DNA of 64,000 nt from Symsagittifera roscoffensis. Taxonomy: Eukaryota; Xenacoelomorpha; Acoela; Convolutidae. Positions 19,820 through 31,061 of this stretch are shown in pieces. The position numbers and the translations under genes were made by a program. The stretch covers positions 22,325,547 to 22,389,546 of the forward strand of contig NC_087067.1 of NCBI RefSeq assembly GCF_963678635.1. Direction: 5' to 3'. Position 1 is the first letter of the stretch. Every line of letters starts with the position of its first letter. The notes below the pieces were generated by a model. The model searched no databases. It saw nothing but the letters and a program-made list of their open reading frames with translations, and was not told the DNA's origin.

Positions 19820-20904
19820 TGCTGAAATTGATCGCCTGTTATGATATGTGAGTACGCTACATCCAAACCTGGAGTTCACAATAGAATTACAGCTCAATGG
19901 GACGCTTCCTTTTCTCGATATGCTTATTAGACAGTCCGGCCATACTATCAGCACAGAATGGTACAGCAAACCTACAGACACTGGGCTCACCCTTGGGTTT
20001 CACGCCTGTGCGCCATAAAATACAAGAGAAACATTGTTCAGGGCACCGTGCACAGAATTGACCACTCCACTTCCACTTGGGAGGCTTTTGATAAAAGTTT
20101 GAGGAAAGCAAAAAATGATTGGGAAGACAATCAGTTTTCTCCGGCTTTTTATGAAACCATAGTGACAGATTCTCTTCTTAAAATCAAGGAAAACCAGGAC
20201 ACGACCACACGAGCAACAACCAATTCAATAAAGCCTGAACGTATCGAGAAACCAGTTATCCTGTTCCAGAATCGTCTGATATTTTCGCGAAAAGGCTGCA
20301 AAAATGTGGTATTTCTACAATATTCACGACCCGCAAACTCAGAACCTGTTTTCATACTTTGAAAACAGATTTCCCTAGGTATTTGACGAGTAGGTTGGTT
20401 TATGAGATATCTTGTCCAGGATGCAATTCCTGCTATGTTGGACAGACCGTCCGACACCTGATCGCCCGAAAAATTGAACACCTTAGAGACTCTGCCCCGG
20501 TGGGTTATCATTTAAAGGAATGCGGAGCAGACAAGGCTGCAGTTGAGGCGAGATGTTCGGACAGATGTTTAGACACGAATAAACTTTTGACCTTAGAAGC
20601 TTTTATATTTCGAAGAGAAGACCTGCCCTCAACGCGCGCGAGGAATACCGGCACTGGTACCTCACAGTTAAGTTGTGAGGTTTTTTAAGTCCGTTTGTTT
20701 TAGTCACATGACTAACTCGGTTCTTAATTGATGCTATTTTTATATTCTTTTCAATGTTAGTTTTTATATATTTTTTGTAATTTCTACACATCCTTTTCCA
20801 TTCCGGTTTTACAGGTGCTTTGTTTTTTAGATTAGCTGATAATGACGTTTATGTTGAAAACGTTTGTGGAATTTATTTCACATTGATCTGCCGTTTTTAC
20901 CACA
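19820..20904 (+). pseudogene. PLE fragment, block copy 2
   Basis: Starts abruptly at TGCTGAAATTG and covers the RT thumb (LPFLD), linker and GIY-YIG domain (CYVGQTVRHL) in two frames (19958-20362 and 20359-20688). It has the same 3' end and TTAACCCTTTTA junction (20905-20916) as the copy at 14349. Confidence 0.8.
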
Positions 20905-22425
20905 TTAACCCTTTTAGTTTCTGTTTAGGATAAGTATGATCAATTGAATCAAATGCTTTAGAGAGATCCAGTAAGGAACATGCTACAGTTTTGTTGTTGT
21001 CTACTGCTTTTCTGAATGCTTCAGTGCAATAAAGAATTGCGTCGATTGTTGAAAATGATGTTCTGAACCCAAATTGGGTATCACTTTGTAATTTTTGGAA
21101 TATCAGATAATCGTTGATTTGTTTATATAACAATTTTTCAAAGACTTTTGTGAGAGCCCCAGTTATAGAGATAGGCCTATAATTTTCTGGTAGTTCTGGA
21201 TCTTCTTTTTTGTATATTGGTGTGACAATTGCTTTTTTGAGCTTGCAAGGATATGTCTTGTTTTTCAACAACTCATTGTATAGAAAAGTCAGATGTGTGT
21301 AATATTCATTGCAGCCATCCTTCAATGCCCAGGCTGGATTTTTGGATAGACCTGGTGCCTTTCGACAATTTAAACTATGTATTTTTTTTATATTCAGCTG
21401 ATGTGATGAATCGGAATGAAAATTTATTATTATTTCGAATGTTGCATCTAGAAGTCGGTGGACTTTGCCTGATTTTTGAATTTTTCTCATAAAAGCATCC
21501 AAGAGTTGCGGACTTGTAAATTAGCAGGTTTGCCATCTGTAAATTATTGGTTATGAAATCGCCGAAAGAGTTTCTGAGTAATGGAATGAGGTTGGAAGAT
21601 TTTTTTGAGTTTCTTGTATTGTTAATTATACTCCATTTTTCGCGTTCGCTTTTTTTTGAGTTAAACAGTTGGGATATAAATTTATCATCTTCGTAGTTTA
21701 CCTTTGGTTTGTCGTTGCGAATGAAAATAGTCTTCTGTGGGGCACATTCTTTAATGGTGTCAGCAATGTTAGACGTGAAGATGTCGAGCATTATTTTGGG
21801 ATTATTATTGCTATAGAAACTTCTCCAATTTATAGCTGATAGTTTTTGTTTGAATTTTTAATTGGAGTAATTGGATTTGTCATATATTTTACGTTTGATT
21901 GCTCTTACGTTATTGTTCAGCTTAAGTTCTGAAATGAATGCTGTTGCTTGGTGGTCGGTCTTAATTGGTGGTGTGAATACTATTGAATTATTTGTTAGAT
22001 CTTTTATGCCTAGGTTGGTGATAATATAGTCTATTAGTGCTTCTGAGTGAGTAGGTGTTAATTTGTTAAGGACGTCCAGATTATATGGTATTAGGATTGT
22101 ATCTGAAGATTGTTTGTCGTCTTCGTTGAGATAGTTGAGATTGTAATCTCCTAGTAAAATTAGGTTTGAATTAAATGACTGTGCATGGTCAATTGATTTG
22201 GCTAGATCTTCTAAGAAGTCTGTTTTGTTGTTTCTATTAGGATTGTAGGCTAGGTTTAACAGAGTGGTTCTATCATTTTGTTGAGTCCGGCTTAAAATTC
22301 TTTCCAGATGCTATCATACTTTTTGTGCATGTTGTTTAAGTCATGTCTTACCTTTGGGTTTAACTTTTTAGGAACCAGTAACATGACCCCTCCTCCCTTC
22401 AATTTTTTACTTGATTCATAAGTTC
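20905..22425 (-). pseudogene. LINE-X 5' half, block copy 2
   Basis: Same segment as 16062-17575. The RT fingers/palm portion is open from 21502 to 20897 (PENYRPISITGALTKVF, SLLDLSKAFDSIDH), longer than in copy 1. The linker is 21791-21375. Broken elsewhere. Confidence 0.8.
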
Positions 22426-22479
22426 TGCAACAACTTATAAGTTCTAGAACAACTTCAAATAGTAGTAGTTTTTCAATGT

Positions 22480-22730
22480 TTATTCTACGCTTAAACTATG
22501 CCATCTTCTGCATACTGTAGCAAAGTATAACCATCGCAGATACGATTTTTGGGTATCATTGATATATAAAATGAACAACTCCGGACCCAGTACTGTTCCT
22601 TGCGGCTCCATTTTGACTTCAATCCAGTCCAAAAAAAATCCATTGACGTTTAGTAGTAGTAGTAGATCAGTCTTTAGAGCTCTTGGCTCAAGGGTTTGCA
22701 GCCCACAGTTTTGGTCACTTATATTTTCAT
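22480..22730 (-). pseudogene. LINE-Z RT fragment, block copy 2
   Basis: Counterpart of 17640-17890, including the CTCCGGACCCAGTACTGTTC segment that encodes the GTVLGPE palm motif. An AGT microsatellite is present. Confidence 0.6.
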
Positions 22731-22859
22731 GTGCATGAGTTTATTTCACTATATTGTTCAAAAAATTTACAGTAGATTTTTATTAAAACCGGCTTCTTCA
22801 GCTCGCTAATCTCGTAGTTTGTTTACTTTGTAATGATGTTTAACAGTCTGCTATATCTC

Positions 22860-24287
22860 TTCCAAAACTTTTCATCGGCTTTTTTGTTTGTTGTTTTTTC
22901 AGTATTTATTTGATTACCGCTGGTTTGTCTTTATTGATGTCATTTCCAGGGTTGTTCTTTAATGATACGGGTTTTCTGATATTATAGTTTCCTTGCATGA
23001 TGGATAGTAAGAGTAGGGCATCGTGTAGTTCGAAGTACATAGATAGAGGCAGGAGTTCTAGTTGTTTTAATTTATTGTTGTAGTTTTCCCATATGCCAAG
23101 TATCCATGAGGTGGCCCGTTTTTGGATTTTTTCGATATCCCTCAATTCACCTTTGTTTGGTGACCATGTCTCAGATGCGTATGCTATTACAGGGACCACA
23201 TACCCTTTGTATGCATTTAGTTTCATATTTTTGTTTGCTAGTTTCGATACGCTGCGTTTAAAAAAAAAGCTCTCCATGCTTTGGAACATCTTTTATTTTT
23301 ACATATTGTCCCCTGTTTGTTAAGTATTATGCAATGAGTTTCATGAAGTTTCCGCAAAATACAAATTGTTGAATTTTATCAACTACTTTTGGTTACGAAC
23401 GCTGTCAAATGCTAAACGAAACTCTAGGCAGAGAACGTTAAGTTCAGTGTCAGTTGAAATGTCATATTTTTGCTACACATGTTCAAGAAATTGTAGGAGT
23501 TGAGTCATCACCGATCGCATGTTACAGAAACCGTGTTGGGCTTCTTGCAAGTGTTTGTTGGTTAGATTATAAAGTTCATCAAAGATAGGTTTCTCTAGTA
23601 TTTTTGATACATTGCAAAGAAGGCGTATTGGCCGGTAATTCTCTACTTTTGAAATGTTCGCGTCCTTGAATATTGGGATTACTTCACCAATTTTCCGGTA
23701 AGTGGGGAAAATCCTTTTGATTTTACTGTTTTGAAAACAAGATAGAGTGATTTTGATAGATATGGCAAATTTTTTGAGATAAGATTTCCGATGTTGTCAG
23801 CACTACAGGCTTTACTGGTATCAAAGTTCGAGAGAACTGGGACAATTTTTTTTCTGTTATAACTTATTTATTACGGTCATTGTTTTCAAAATTTTGTTTG
23901 GCATTTAGTTGATAATCTCTGGTAAAGACACTGCAGTAGAATATATTGAAAAGCTTACTTATTTCATTATCATTGTAAACTTGATTGTTGCCGAAAGACA
24001 TAAAGTCAGGAAAAAGAATGCCTTCGTGGGTTGATCGAAGATATTTTTGCAGTTCAGAGAACTTTTTTCCTTTGAAAAGCTTTTCTTCATAGTCTGCTTG
24101 ATCTTGTGTTAAACTTTTGCGTAGCAGAGCGTCTTTCTTTTTTCTTTAGTTTTGTGAGGCCGCTTAGATTGTTTCTGTTTTTTTGTTCGATTTTACTTTT
24201 TAATGTGGAAATAACTTTTGTTTGGTGTGATGTACTACTAGACTTCCAAGGGGGAGGTTCTTTCTGTGGCTTGTTACTCTCGGGACA
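22860..24287 (-). pseudogene. LINE-Y, block copy 2, internally deleted
   Basis: Same family as 18060-19819. The thumb is open at 23289-22906 (AYKGYVVPVIAYASETW). The YADD and PEGS region is missing: the sequence jumps from GGAACATCTTTTAT straight to TTTTACATATTG. The N-terminal linker is at 24290-23880. Confidence 0.75.
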
Positions 24288-25382
24288 TGCTGAAATTGAT
24301 CGCCTGTTATCATATGTGAGTACGCTACATCCAAACCTGGAGTTCACAATAGAATTACAGCTCAATGGGACGCTTCCTTTTCTTGATATGCTTATTAGAC
24401 AGTCCGGCCGTACTATCAGCACAGAATGGTACAGCAAACCTACAGACGCTGGACTCACCCTTGGGTTTCACTCCTGTGCGCCATAAAATACAAGAGAAAC
24501 ATTGTTCAGGGCACCGTGCACAGAATTGATTACTCCACTTCCACTTGGGAGAATTTTGATAGAGGTTTGAGGAAAGCAAAAAAATGATTGGGAAGACAAT
24601 CAGTTTTCTCCGGCTTTTTATGAAACCATAGTGACAGATTCTCTTCTTAAAATCAAGGAAAACCAGGACACGACCACACGAGCAACAACCAATTCAATAA
24701 AGCCTGAACGTATCGAGAAACCAGTTATCCTGCTCCAGTATTGAGGAAAAGTGTCTGATATTTTCTCGAAAAGGCTGCAAAACTGAGGTATTTCTACAAT
24801 ATTCACGACCCGCAAACTCAGAACCTGTTTTCATACTTTGAAAACAGATTTCCCTAGGTATTTGACGAGTAGGGTGGTTTATGAGATATCTTGTCCAGGA
24901 TGCCTTTCCTGCTATGTTGCACAGACCGCCCGACACCTGATCACCCGAAAAATTGAACACCTTAGAGACTCTGCCCCGGTGGGTTATCATTTAAAGGAAT
25001 GCGGAGCAGACAAGGCTGCAGTTGAGGCGAGAATTTTGGACAGATGTTTAGACACGGATAAATTTTGACCTTAGAAGCTTTTATATTTCGAGGAGAAGAC
25101 CTGCCCTCAACACGCGCGAGGAATACCGGCACTGGTTCCTCACAGTTAAGTTGTGAGGTTTTTTAAGTCCGTTTGTTTTAGTCACATGACTAACTCGGTT
25201 CTTAATTGATTCTATTTTTATATTCTTTTCAATGTTAGTTTTTATATATTTTTTGTAATTTCTACACATCCATTTCCATTCCGGTTTTACAGGTGCTTTG
25301 TTTTTTAGATTAGCTGATGATGACGTTTATGTCGAAAACGTTTGTGGAATTTATTTTACATTGGTCGGCCGTTTTTACCAAA
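24288..25382 (+). pseudogene. PLE fragment, block copy 3
   Basis: Same start junction as copy 2. RT thumb, broken linker and GIY-YIG region (24838-25068, with CYVAQT replacing the canonical YVGQT). Ends at the TTAACCCTTTTA junction, 25383-25394. Confidence 0.75.
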
Positions 25383-26845
25383 TTAACCCTTTTAGTTTCT
25401 GTTTAGGATAAGTATGATCAATAGAATCAAATGCTTTAGAGAGATCCAGTAAGGAACATGCTACAGTTTTGTTGTTGTCTACTGCTTTTCTGAATGCTTC
25501 AGTGCAATAAAGAATTGCGTCGATTGTTGAATATGATGTTCTGAACCCAAAATTGGGTATTACCTAGTAATTTTTGGAATATCAGATATTCGTTGATTTG
25601 CTTATATAACAATTTTTCAAAAACTTTTGAGAGAGCCCCAGTTATAGAGATAGGCCTATAATTTTCTGGTAGTTCTGGATCTTCTTTTATGTATATTGGT
25701 GTGACAATTGCTTTTTTGAGCTTGCAAGGATATGTCTTGTTTTTCAACAACTCATTGTATAGAAATGTCAGATGTGTGTATATTTCATTGCAGCCATCCT
25801 TCAATGCCAAGGCTGGAATTTTGGATGGACCTGGTGCCTTTCGACAATATAAACTATGTATTTTTTTTACATTCAGCTGATGTGATGAATCGGAATGAAA
25901 ATTTATTATTATTTCGAATGTTGCATGTAGAAGTCGGTGGACTTTGCCTGATTTTTGAATTTTTCTCATAAAAGCATCCAAGAATTGAGAACTTGTAATT
26001 TAACAGGTTCGCCATCTGTAAATTATTGGTTATGAAATCGCCGAAAGAGTTTCTGAGTAATGGAATGAGGTTGGAAGATTTTTTTGAGTTTCTTGTATTG
26101 TTAATTATACTCCATTTTTCGCGTTCGCTTTTTTTCGAGTTAAACAGTTGGGATATAAATTTATCATCTTCCTAGTTTACCTTTGGGTTGTCGTTGCGAA
26201 TGAAAACAGTCTTCTTTAATGGTGTCAGCAATGTTAGATGTGAAGATGTCGAGCATTATTTCGGGATTATTATTGCTATAGAAGCTTCTCCAATTTATAG
26301 CTTATAGTTTTTGTTTGAATTTGTAATTGGGAGTAATTGGATTTGTCATATATTTTACGTTTGATTGCTCTTACGTTGTTGTTCAGCTTAAGTTCTGTAA
26401 TGAATGCTGTTGCTTGGTGGTCGGTCTTAATTGGTGGTGTGAATACTATTGAATTATTTGTTAGATCTTTTATGCCTAGGTTGGTGATAATTATATAACG
26501 TCCAGATTATATGGTATTAGGATTGTATCTGAAGACTGTTTGTCGTCTTCGTTGAGATAGTTGAGATTGTAATCTGCTAGTAAAATTAGGTTTGAATTAA
26601 ATGACTGTGCATGGTCAATTGATTTGGCTAGATCTTCTAAGAAGTCTGTTTTGTTGTTTCTATTAGGATTGTAGGCTAGGTTTAACAGAGTGGCTCTATC
26701 ATTTTTGTTGAGTCCGGCTTTAAATTCTTTCCAGATGCTATCATACTTTTTGTGCATGTTGTTTAAGTCATGTCTTACCTTTGGGTTTAACTTTTTAGGA
26801 ACCAGTAACATGACCCCTCCTCCCTTCAATTTTTTACTTGATTAT
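25383..26845 (-). pseudogene. LINE-X 5' half, block copy 3
   Basis: RT fragment 25981-25499. The endonuclease C-terminal portion is open at 26829-26491 (MLLVPKKLNPK, LNLAYNPNRN, NLILLADYNLNYL). The last phrase is the GDFN-type AP-endonuclease motif with Gly changed to Ala. A short internal deletion near 26490 removes sequence present in the other copies. Confidence 0.75.
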
Positions 26846-26899
26846 TAAGTTCTGCAACAACTTATAAGTTCTGGAACAACTTCAATTAGTAGTAGTATT

Positions 26900-27150
26900 T
26901 CAATGTTTATTCTACGCTTAAACTATGCCATCTTCTGCATACTGTAGCAAAGTATAACTATCGCAGATACGATTTTTGGGTATCATTGATATATAAAATG
27001 AACAACTCCGGACCCAGTACTGTTCCTTGCGGCTCCCTTTTGACTTCAATCCAGTCCAAAAAAAATCCATTGACGTTTAGTAGTAGTAGTAGTTCAGTCT
27101 TTAGAGCTCTTGGTTCAAGGGTTTGCAGCCCACAGTTTTGGTCACTTATA
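26900..27150 (-). pseudogene. LINE-Z RT fragment, block copy 3
   Basis: Third copy of the 17640-17890 fragment, with the AGTAGTAGTAGT microsatellite near 27080. Confidence 0.6.
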
Positions 27151-27329
27151 TTTTCATGTGCATGAGTTTATTTCACTATATTGTTCAAAAAATTTACAGT
27201 AGATTTTTATTAAAACCGGTTTCTTCAGCTCGCTAATCTCGTAGTTTGTTTACTTTGTAATGATGTTTAACAGTCTGCTATATCTCTTCCAAAAATTTTT
27301 ATCGGCTTTTTTTGTTTGTTGTTTTTTCA

Positions 27330-28423
27330 GTATTTATTTGATTACCGCTGGTTTGTCTTTATTGATGTCATTTCCAGGGTTGTTCTTTAATGATACGGGT
27401 TTTCTGATATTATAGTTTCCTTGCATGATGGATAGTAAGAGTGTAGTTCAAAGTGCATAGATAGAGGCAGGAGTTCTAGTTGTTTTAATTTATTGTTGTA
27501 GTTTTCCCATATGCCAAGTAACCATGAGGTGGCCCGTTTTTGGATTTTTTCGATATCCCTCAATTCACCTTTGTTTGTTGACCATGTCTCAGATGCGTAT
27601 GCTATTACAGTGACCACATACCCTTTGTATGCGTTCAGTTTCATATTTGTTTGCTAGTTTCGATACGTTGCATTTTAGAAAATAGAAAGCTCTCCATGCT
27701 TTGGAACATCTTTTATCACAATTTGCTTTCCAATTTAATTTCGTCGCCATTATAATACCTAGATCTTTGTTTTTCTTTTTCACAACTTAAGCGATTGGTA
27801 TTAAGCGTCAAACTATCAATTTCGAATTTTGTTTTGATTGGTAGTATATAGCATTTATCACTATTGAGTTTCATTTCGTTGTCTGACCACCATTTTTCTA
27901 TTCTATTTATGTCTTTTTGTAGAATACAAGGGCCAGTATTTGCAAGTGTGAAATCATCTGCATACCCAAAAAATTCGCTATTATTAATTATAGTTGCTAA
28001 ACCATTTATAAATAGGATAAATAATAGGGTCCAATGATTGACCCTTCTGGCACACCACTAGTTACTGATGGTGGTGGGGAGCGCTTATCATTTATTTTTA
28101 CATATTGACCCCTGTTTGTTAAGTAACTTGCACTGAGTTTCACGAAGTTTCCGCAAAATACAAATTCTTAGATTTTATCAATTAATTTTCGGTGACGAAC
28201 GCTGTCAAATGCTTTACGAAACTCTAGGTAGAGAACATTAAGTTCCGTTTCAGTTGAAATATCATATTTTTGGTACACATGATCAAGAAATTGTAGGAGT
28301 TGAGTCATGACCGATCGCATTTTACAGAAACCGTGTTGGGCTTCATGCAAGTGTTTGTTGGTTAGATTATAAAGTTCAACAAAGATAGGTTTCTCTAGTA
28401 TTGTTGATACATTGCAAAGAAGG
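27330..28423 (-). pseudogene. LINE-Y, block copy 3, truncated by the LTR
   Basis: Thumb fragments 27783-27387; the YADD and PEGS regions are present, unlike in copy 2. The RT fingers ORF 28431-28168 (KPIFVELYNL, QHGFCKMRS, EFRKAFDSVRHRKL) is cut at 28423, where the LTR begins after GCAAAGAAGG. Confidence 0.75.
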
Positions 28424-28977
28424 TGTAACATTCGCCCGGAAGATACATATCGACGGATAACAAAACTAAGTCTTAAGACGACTGGCTAACGTCTAAACAG
28501 AGCTTTGCATGCTTTTCACCGTCTCTACCAAGCCAGTACTTTTCGGTGGTCTTTCCAACATCGGGTCGACAAAAACGTTGCTGTTCTCCGGCTTCGACCA
28601 GAACGCTCAAATTAACTTAATTACATGCAAATAGTGAGCTCATGGCTGGGTCTCAGTATCCCCAGACCACGAGGTCACTCCTAAAAACAGGGCTACTACT
28701 TATTATATTACTATTGTTTTTGTTCAGTAGATAAAAATCATCATCTCCATCGAAGATGGATCAACCCTTTCCCCCCCCCAACTCCTAGCACCTCATCCTT
28801 GTTAAAACTAATCCAAATGTCAATTAAATTCAAGCCAGGACATGACAGGATGCTAAAAGTTTACGTGACAGGATAAAAGTTTCAGTTCCTTTACCCTTCC
28901 GGATTGACGAGTCCGCTGAATCAAGTTCGTTAATCTTGATTTCCTCCTAATCCGGAAGGCTGGTTTCTTACCCTTCA

Positions 28978-29027
28978 CCGTTGTTCGCAACGGCCTTGCA
29001 ACTATTGTAGCAGCACAATAGTTGCAA
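28978..29027. promoter_or_regulatory. LTR double hairpin (element A)
   Basis: Two adjacent perfect inverted repeats: CCGTTG-TTCG-CAACGG (28978-28993), then a 13-bp stem TTGCAACTATTGT with a 6-nt loop AGCAGC (28996-29027). Identical in the other LTR (50673-50722) although nearby sequence differs. Confidence 0.7.
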
Positions 29028-29169
29028 CTCGGAACGTCCTCTGCTATTCTGTAGTTCGTTGTCGTTTTTAATCTCAATTTTCGTCCTGTTCGCTATCGCA
29101 GATAAAGTTGTTCTCGTCTTTTTTTCTCGTTTTAGCCAAAATGGCCGTTTCTGACGTTTCTCAGAAATA

Positions 29170-29177
29170 TGACGTCA
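29170..29177. promoter_or_regulatory. CRE palindrome TGACGTCA in the LTR
   Basis: Full CREB/ATF palindrome, conserved at the equivalent place in the second LTR (50865-50872). A preceding AAAATGGCCG is also shared. A role as an LTR promoter element is inference. Confidence 0.5.
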
Positions 29178-29349
29178 TAATTCGACTTTTTGAAATTTAA
29201 AAACACTAGAATTATCCAGCCCTCACCGTTTGGCCAATCGTTCCAATAACGTTCTTAGTTCTTAATAACCACAGATCCGGAAGGCTTACTGCTAAAAATT
29301 CGAAGTCTGCACAAATTGCATTTTGGCCATTCTGGTCGAATGTCACATA

Positions 29350-29359
29350 CTCCCCGGAC
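29350..29359 (-). other. Polypurine tract (element A)
   Basis: The minus strand reads GTCCGGGGAG-TA directly before the LTR. The same core borders the other LTR (51201-51210) and recurs inside pol. Confidence 0.6.
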
Positions 29360-30167
29360 AGTCCGGTCAATGTCCTCATTGAATCGCGCAATGTTCGTAA
29401 AATCGTTACAGTGTCATCGAACAGAATTTACAAAATGCCCGAAATTACTTTTATCCACGTCACATCGACTCACTGCAGAATATAAATGGCATCATACTAC
29501 ATCACTATAGCCTTCAAATTCTTTCATTAATCTGCACATTGAGGATATGACCTAAGATAAAACATATTTTCTGACTTCCAGTGTCAATGTCCCGATTAAA
29601 ACTTTTTCTCTTAGATTTAAAAGGTGTTGGCTTGCAGGACAGTCCTGCCAACCAACAAGCTAAAATTATCCTACTATGCTCTTCCCTTCGGAAATCTTGC
29701 TTGTTATTGTCCTGTAATATTAAAACTAAGAAACTTTGTGGTTAGAAAGAACAATGAAACAATCTCCCTCTTCGAGAGATTACTCAAGCCTTCCACGTCA
29801 CCACAAAGTGATCAGTCTTCCTAAGTGATTAAAAACAACCATGCAGGCTGGAATATTTAAATATACTCTTCTCTTAAGCCTTTCTAAATAAATAATAAGT
29901 GAGTGTCTCTAAAGCCACTTCTGCTAAAATCAAAATGCAAATTTATAAATGCAACAATTTCAAAACTCAACTAAATGTTTCAGTTTTCAATTACAACTTG
30001 GTTGCTTGGTTTCTCACTTGAGTTTTTCACACACATAAAACAATTCTGAGTTTTAACTTTTCTTCATCACTCCTTTGTTCTCTTCTTTTTTCGTCGTTTA
30101 GAAGTTCTAAAACTTCTAAATTCTTCTAATTTTCTTTCTTGTTGCCTCTTGTTTTCTCGACCATTCA
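29360..30167 (-). other. Element A 3' non-coding region
   Basis: About 0.8 kb between the end of the extra reading frame and the polypurine tract. AT-rich in 29850-30060. No ORF or repeat of note. Confidence 0.6.
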
Positions 30168-31061
30168 TCAATGTTCCATTTCTTCCTCCTGTGATACTGA
30201 CTCCGCACTTTCGGTTTCCGTGTCTTGTAGCACATCGTTGGCTATCCTGACGCTGTTGGAAGCCGTCCTCCAACACTTCTGCTCTTCTACCCTCTGTTTA
30301 CAGCAAGGTAGGGGATCCACGTTGGATTCTCTGTTTCTGCAGAAACTGTTGTGGAGACATAACGTCACGTTTCTCTCCAAATCTTCTTTCAGCATCTCTG
30401 CCTTCTCATTTCCACTACGCTCACTCGTCCTGGGAATTCTTTTCACGGCGGTGGTCACTGCATTCCGATGAGTCACGAGAGCTCGCTTGAAAGCTCCTGC
30501 TCCAATGTCCAGCTGATATTCACTGTACACCCTGCCGTGCTTCGACATATGCTTTTTCGCATACTCGTACAACCAAGCAGTCATGTTAGCTCTGAACCAT
30601 GGCATCAATCGTTTTCTTGCCCATATCTTCTTCACTTCCATCGGAATGTTTAGAACTTTGCACATTGTCTCAAAAAGATCTAAATCTTTTAGACAATCTA
30701 ATTTCCGCAATTGTTCTCTCGTCGGCGCCTCCTGTCTATTATTTTCTCTCACATGAGCTTCCAGCCATCGTATCGCCATCATAACTCCCACTATCACTAT
30801 TGTTACGGGCTGTGATGAATCTGGTAAACCCATGGAGAGCAGCTCTCCAGAGTCCCAGATCAACATCAGATTACTACGCTTGGGATACCACCAGGTCTGC
30901 AGCAAGCAGTGGCAAGGAAACTCGTCATGCGTCAACATGATGCTCCTCCAATTACGTTTTCCCGAAGCTTCCAGCAATGGTTCCACTTCCATCATCACTC
31001 GGTGGATTTCATCATTCTCATCTACTGCATTGTAATCTGTGACAGTTGATCCTCTCTGTTT
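30168..31061 (-). CDS. Element A extra protein, C-terminal part (after an in-frame TAG)
   Basis: Continues in the same frame as the upstream 605-codon stretch, separated only by the TAG at 31064-31062. An internal ATG at 30998 is possible. Residues match B 52375-51809 in conserved blocks: LLEASG.RN, VTI/LLV...MA.RW, LFET.CKV..IP.EV, PWFRA.(M/L)T.WLY, LTHRNA.T. and VSL.LHNSFC-type endings. No known family recognised. Strongly basic and helical. It ends in an acidic tail that B lacks. Confidence 0.7.
   Translation of the reverse strand, partial: KQRGSTVTDYNAVDENDEIHRVMMEVEPLLEASGKRNWRSIMLTHDEFPCHCLLQTWWYPKRSNLMLIWDSGELLSMGLPDSSQPVTIVIVGVMMAIRWLEAHVRENNRQEAPTREQLRKLDCLKDLDLFETMCKVLNIPMEVKKIWARKRLMPWFRANMTAWLYEYAKKHMSKHGRVYSEYQLDIGAGAFKRALVTHRNAVTTAVKRIPRTSERSGNEKAEMLKEDLERNVTLCLHNSFCRNRESNVDPLPCCKQRVEEQKCWRTASNSVRIANDVLQDTETESAESVSQEEEMEH

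Larger units (their letters stand above)
14965..28423. repeat. Three tandem copies of a PLE/LINE-X/LINE-Z/LINE-Y block
   Basis: Blocks 14965-19819, 19820-24287 and 24288-28423 have the same order of parts. Each of the second and third begins at the same PLE position, joined to LINE-Y through TGCTGAAATTG, so they arose by duplication of an already assembled mosaic rather than by separate insertions. Copy 2 lacks about 390 bp of LINE-Y (counterpart of 18455-18845). Copy 3 is cut by the LTR at 28424. The copies are about 90% or more identical by eye, with many small indels. Confidence 0.8.
28424..29347 (-). mobile_element. Element A 3' LTR
   Basis: Begins TGTAACATTC on the plus strand and ends GTCACA, giving the TG...CA ends of LTRs. 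It matches 50121-51198: the first ~430 bp are about 97% identical by eye, the rest diverges except for an invariant block around two hairpins. It is 154 bp shorter than the other copy because of a deletion near its right end. The minus orientation follows from the genes. The polypurine tract lies immediately outside (29350-29359). Left flank is LINE-Y of block copy 3. Confidence 0.85.
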
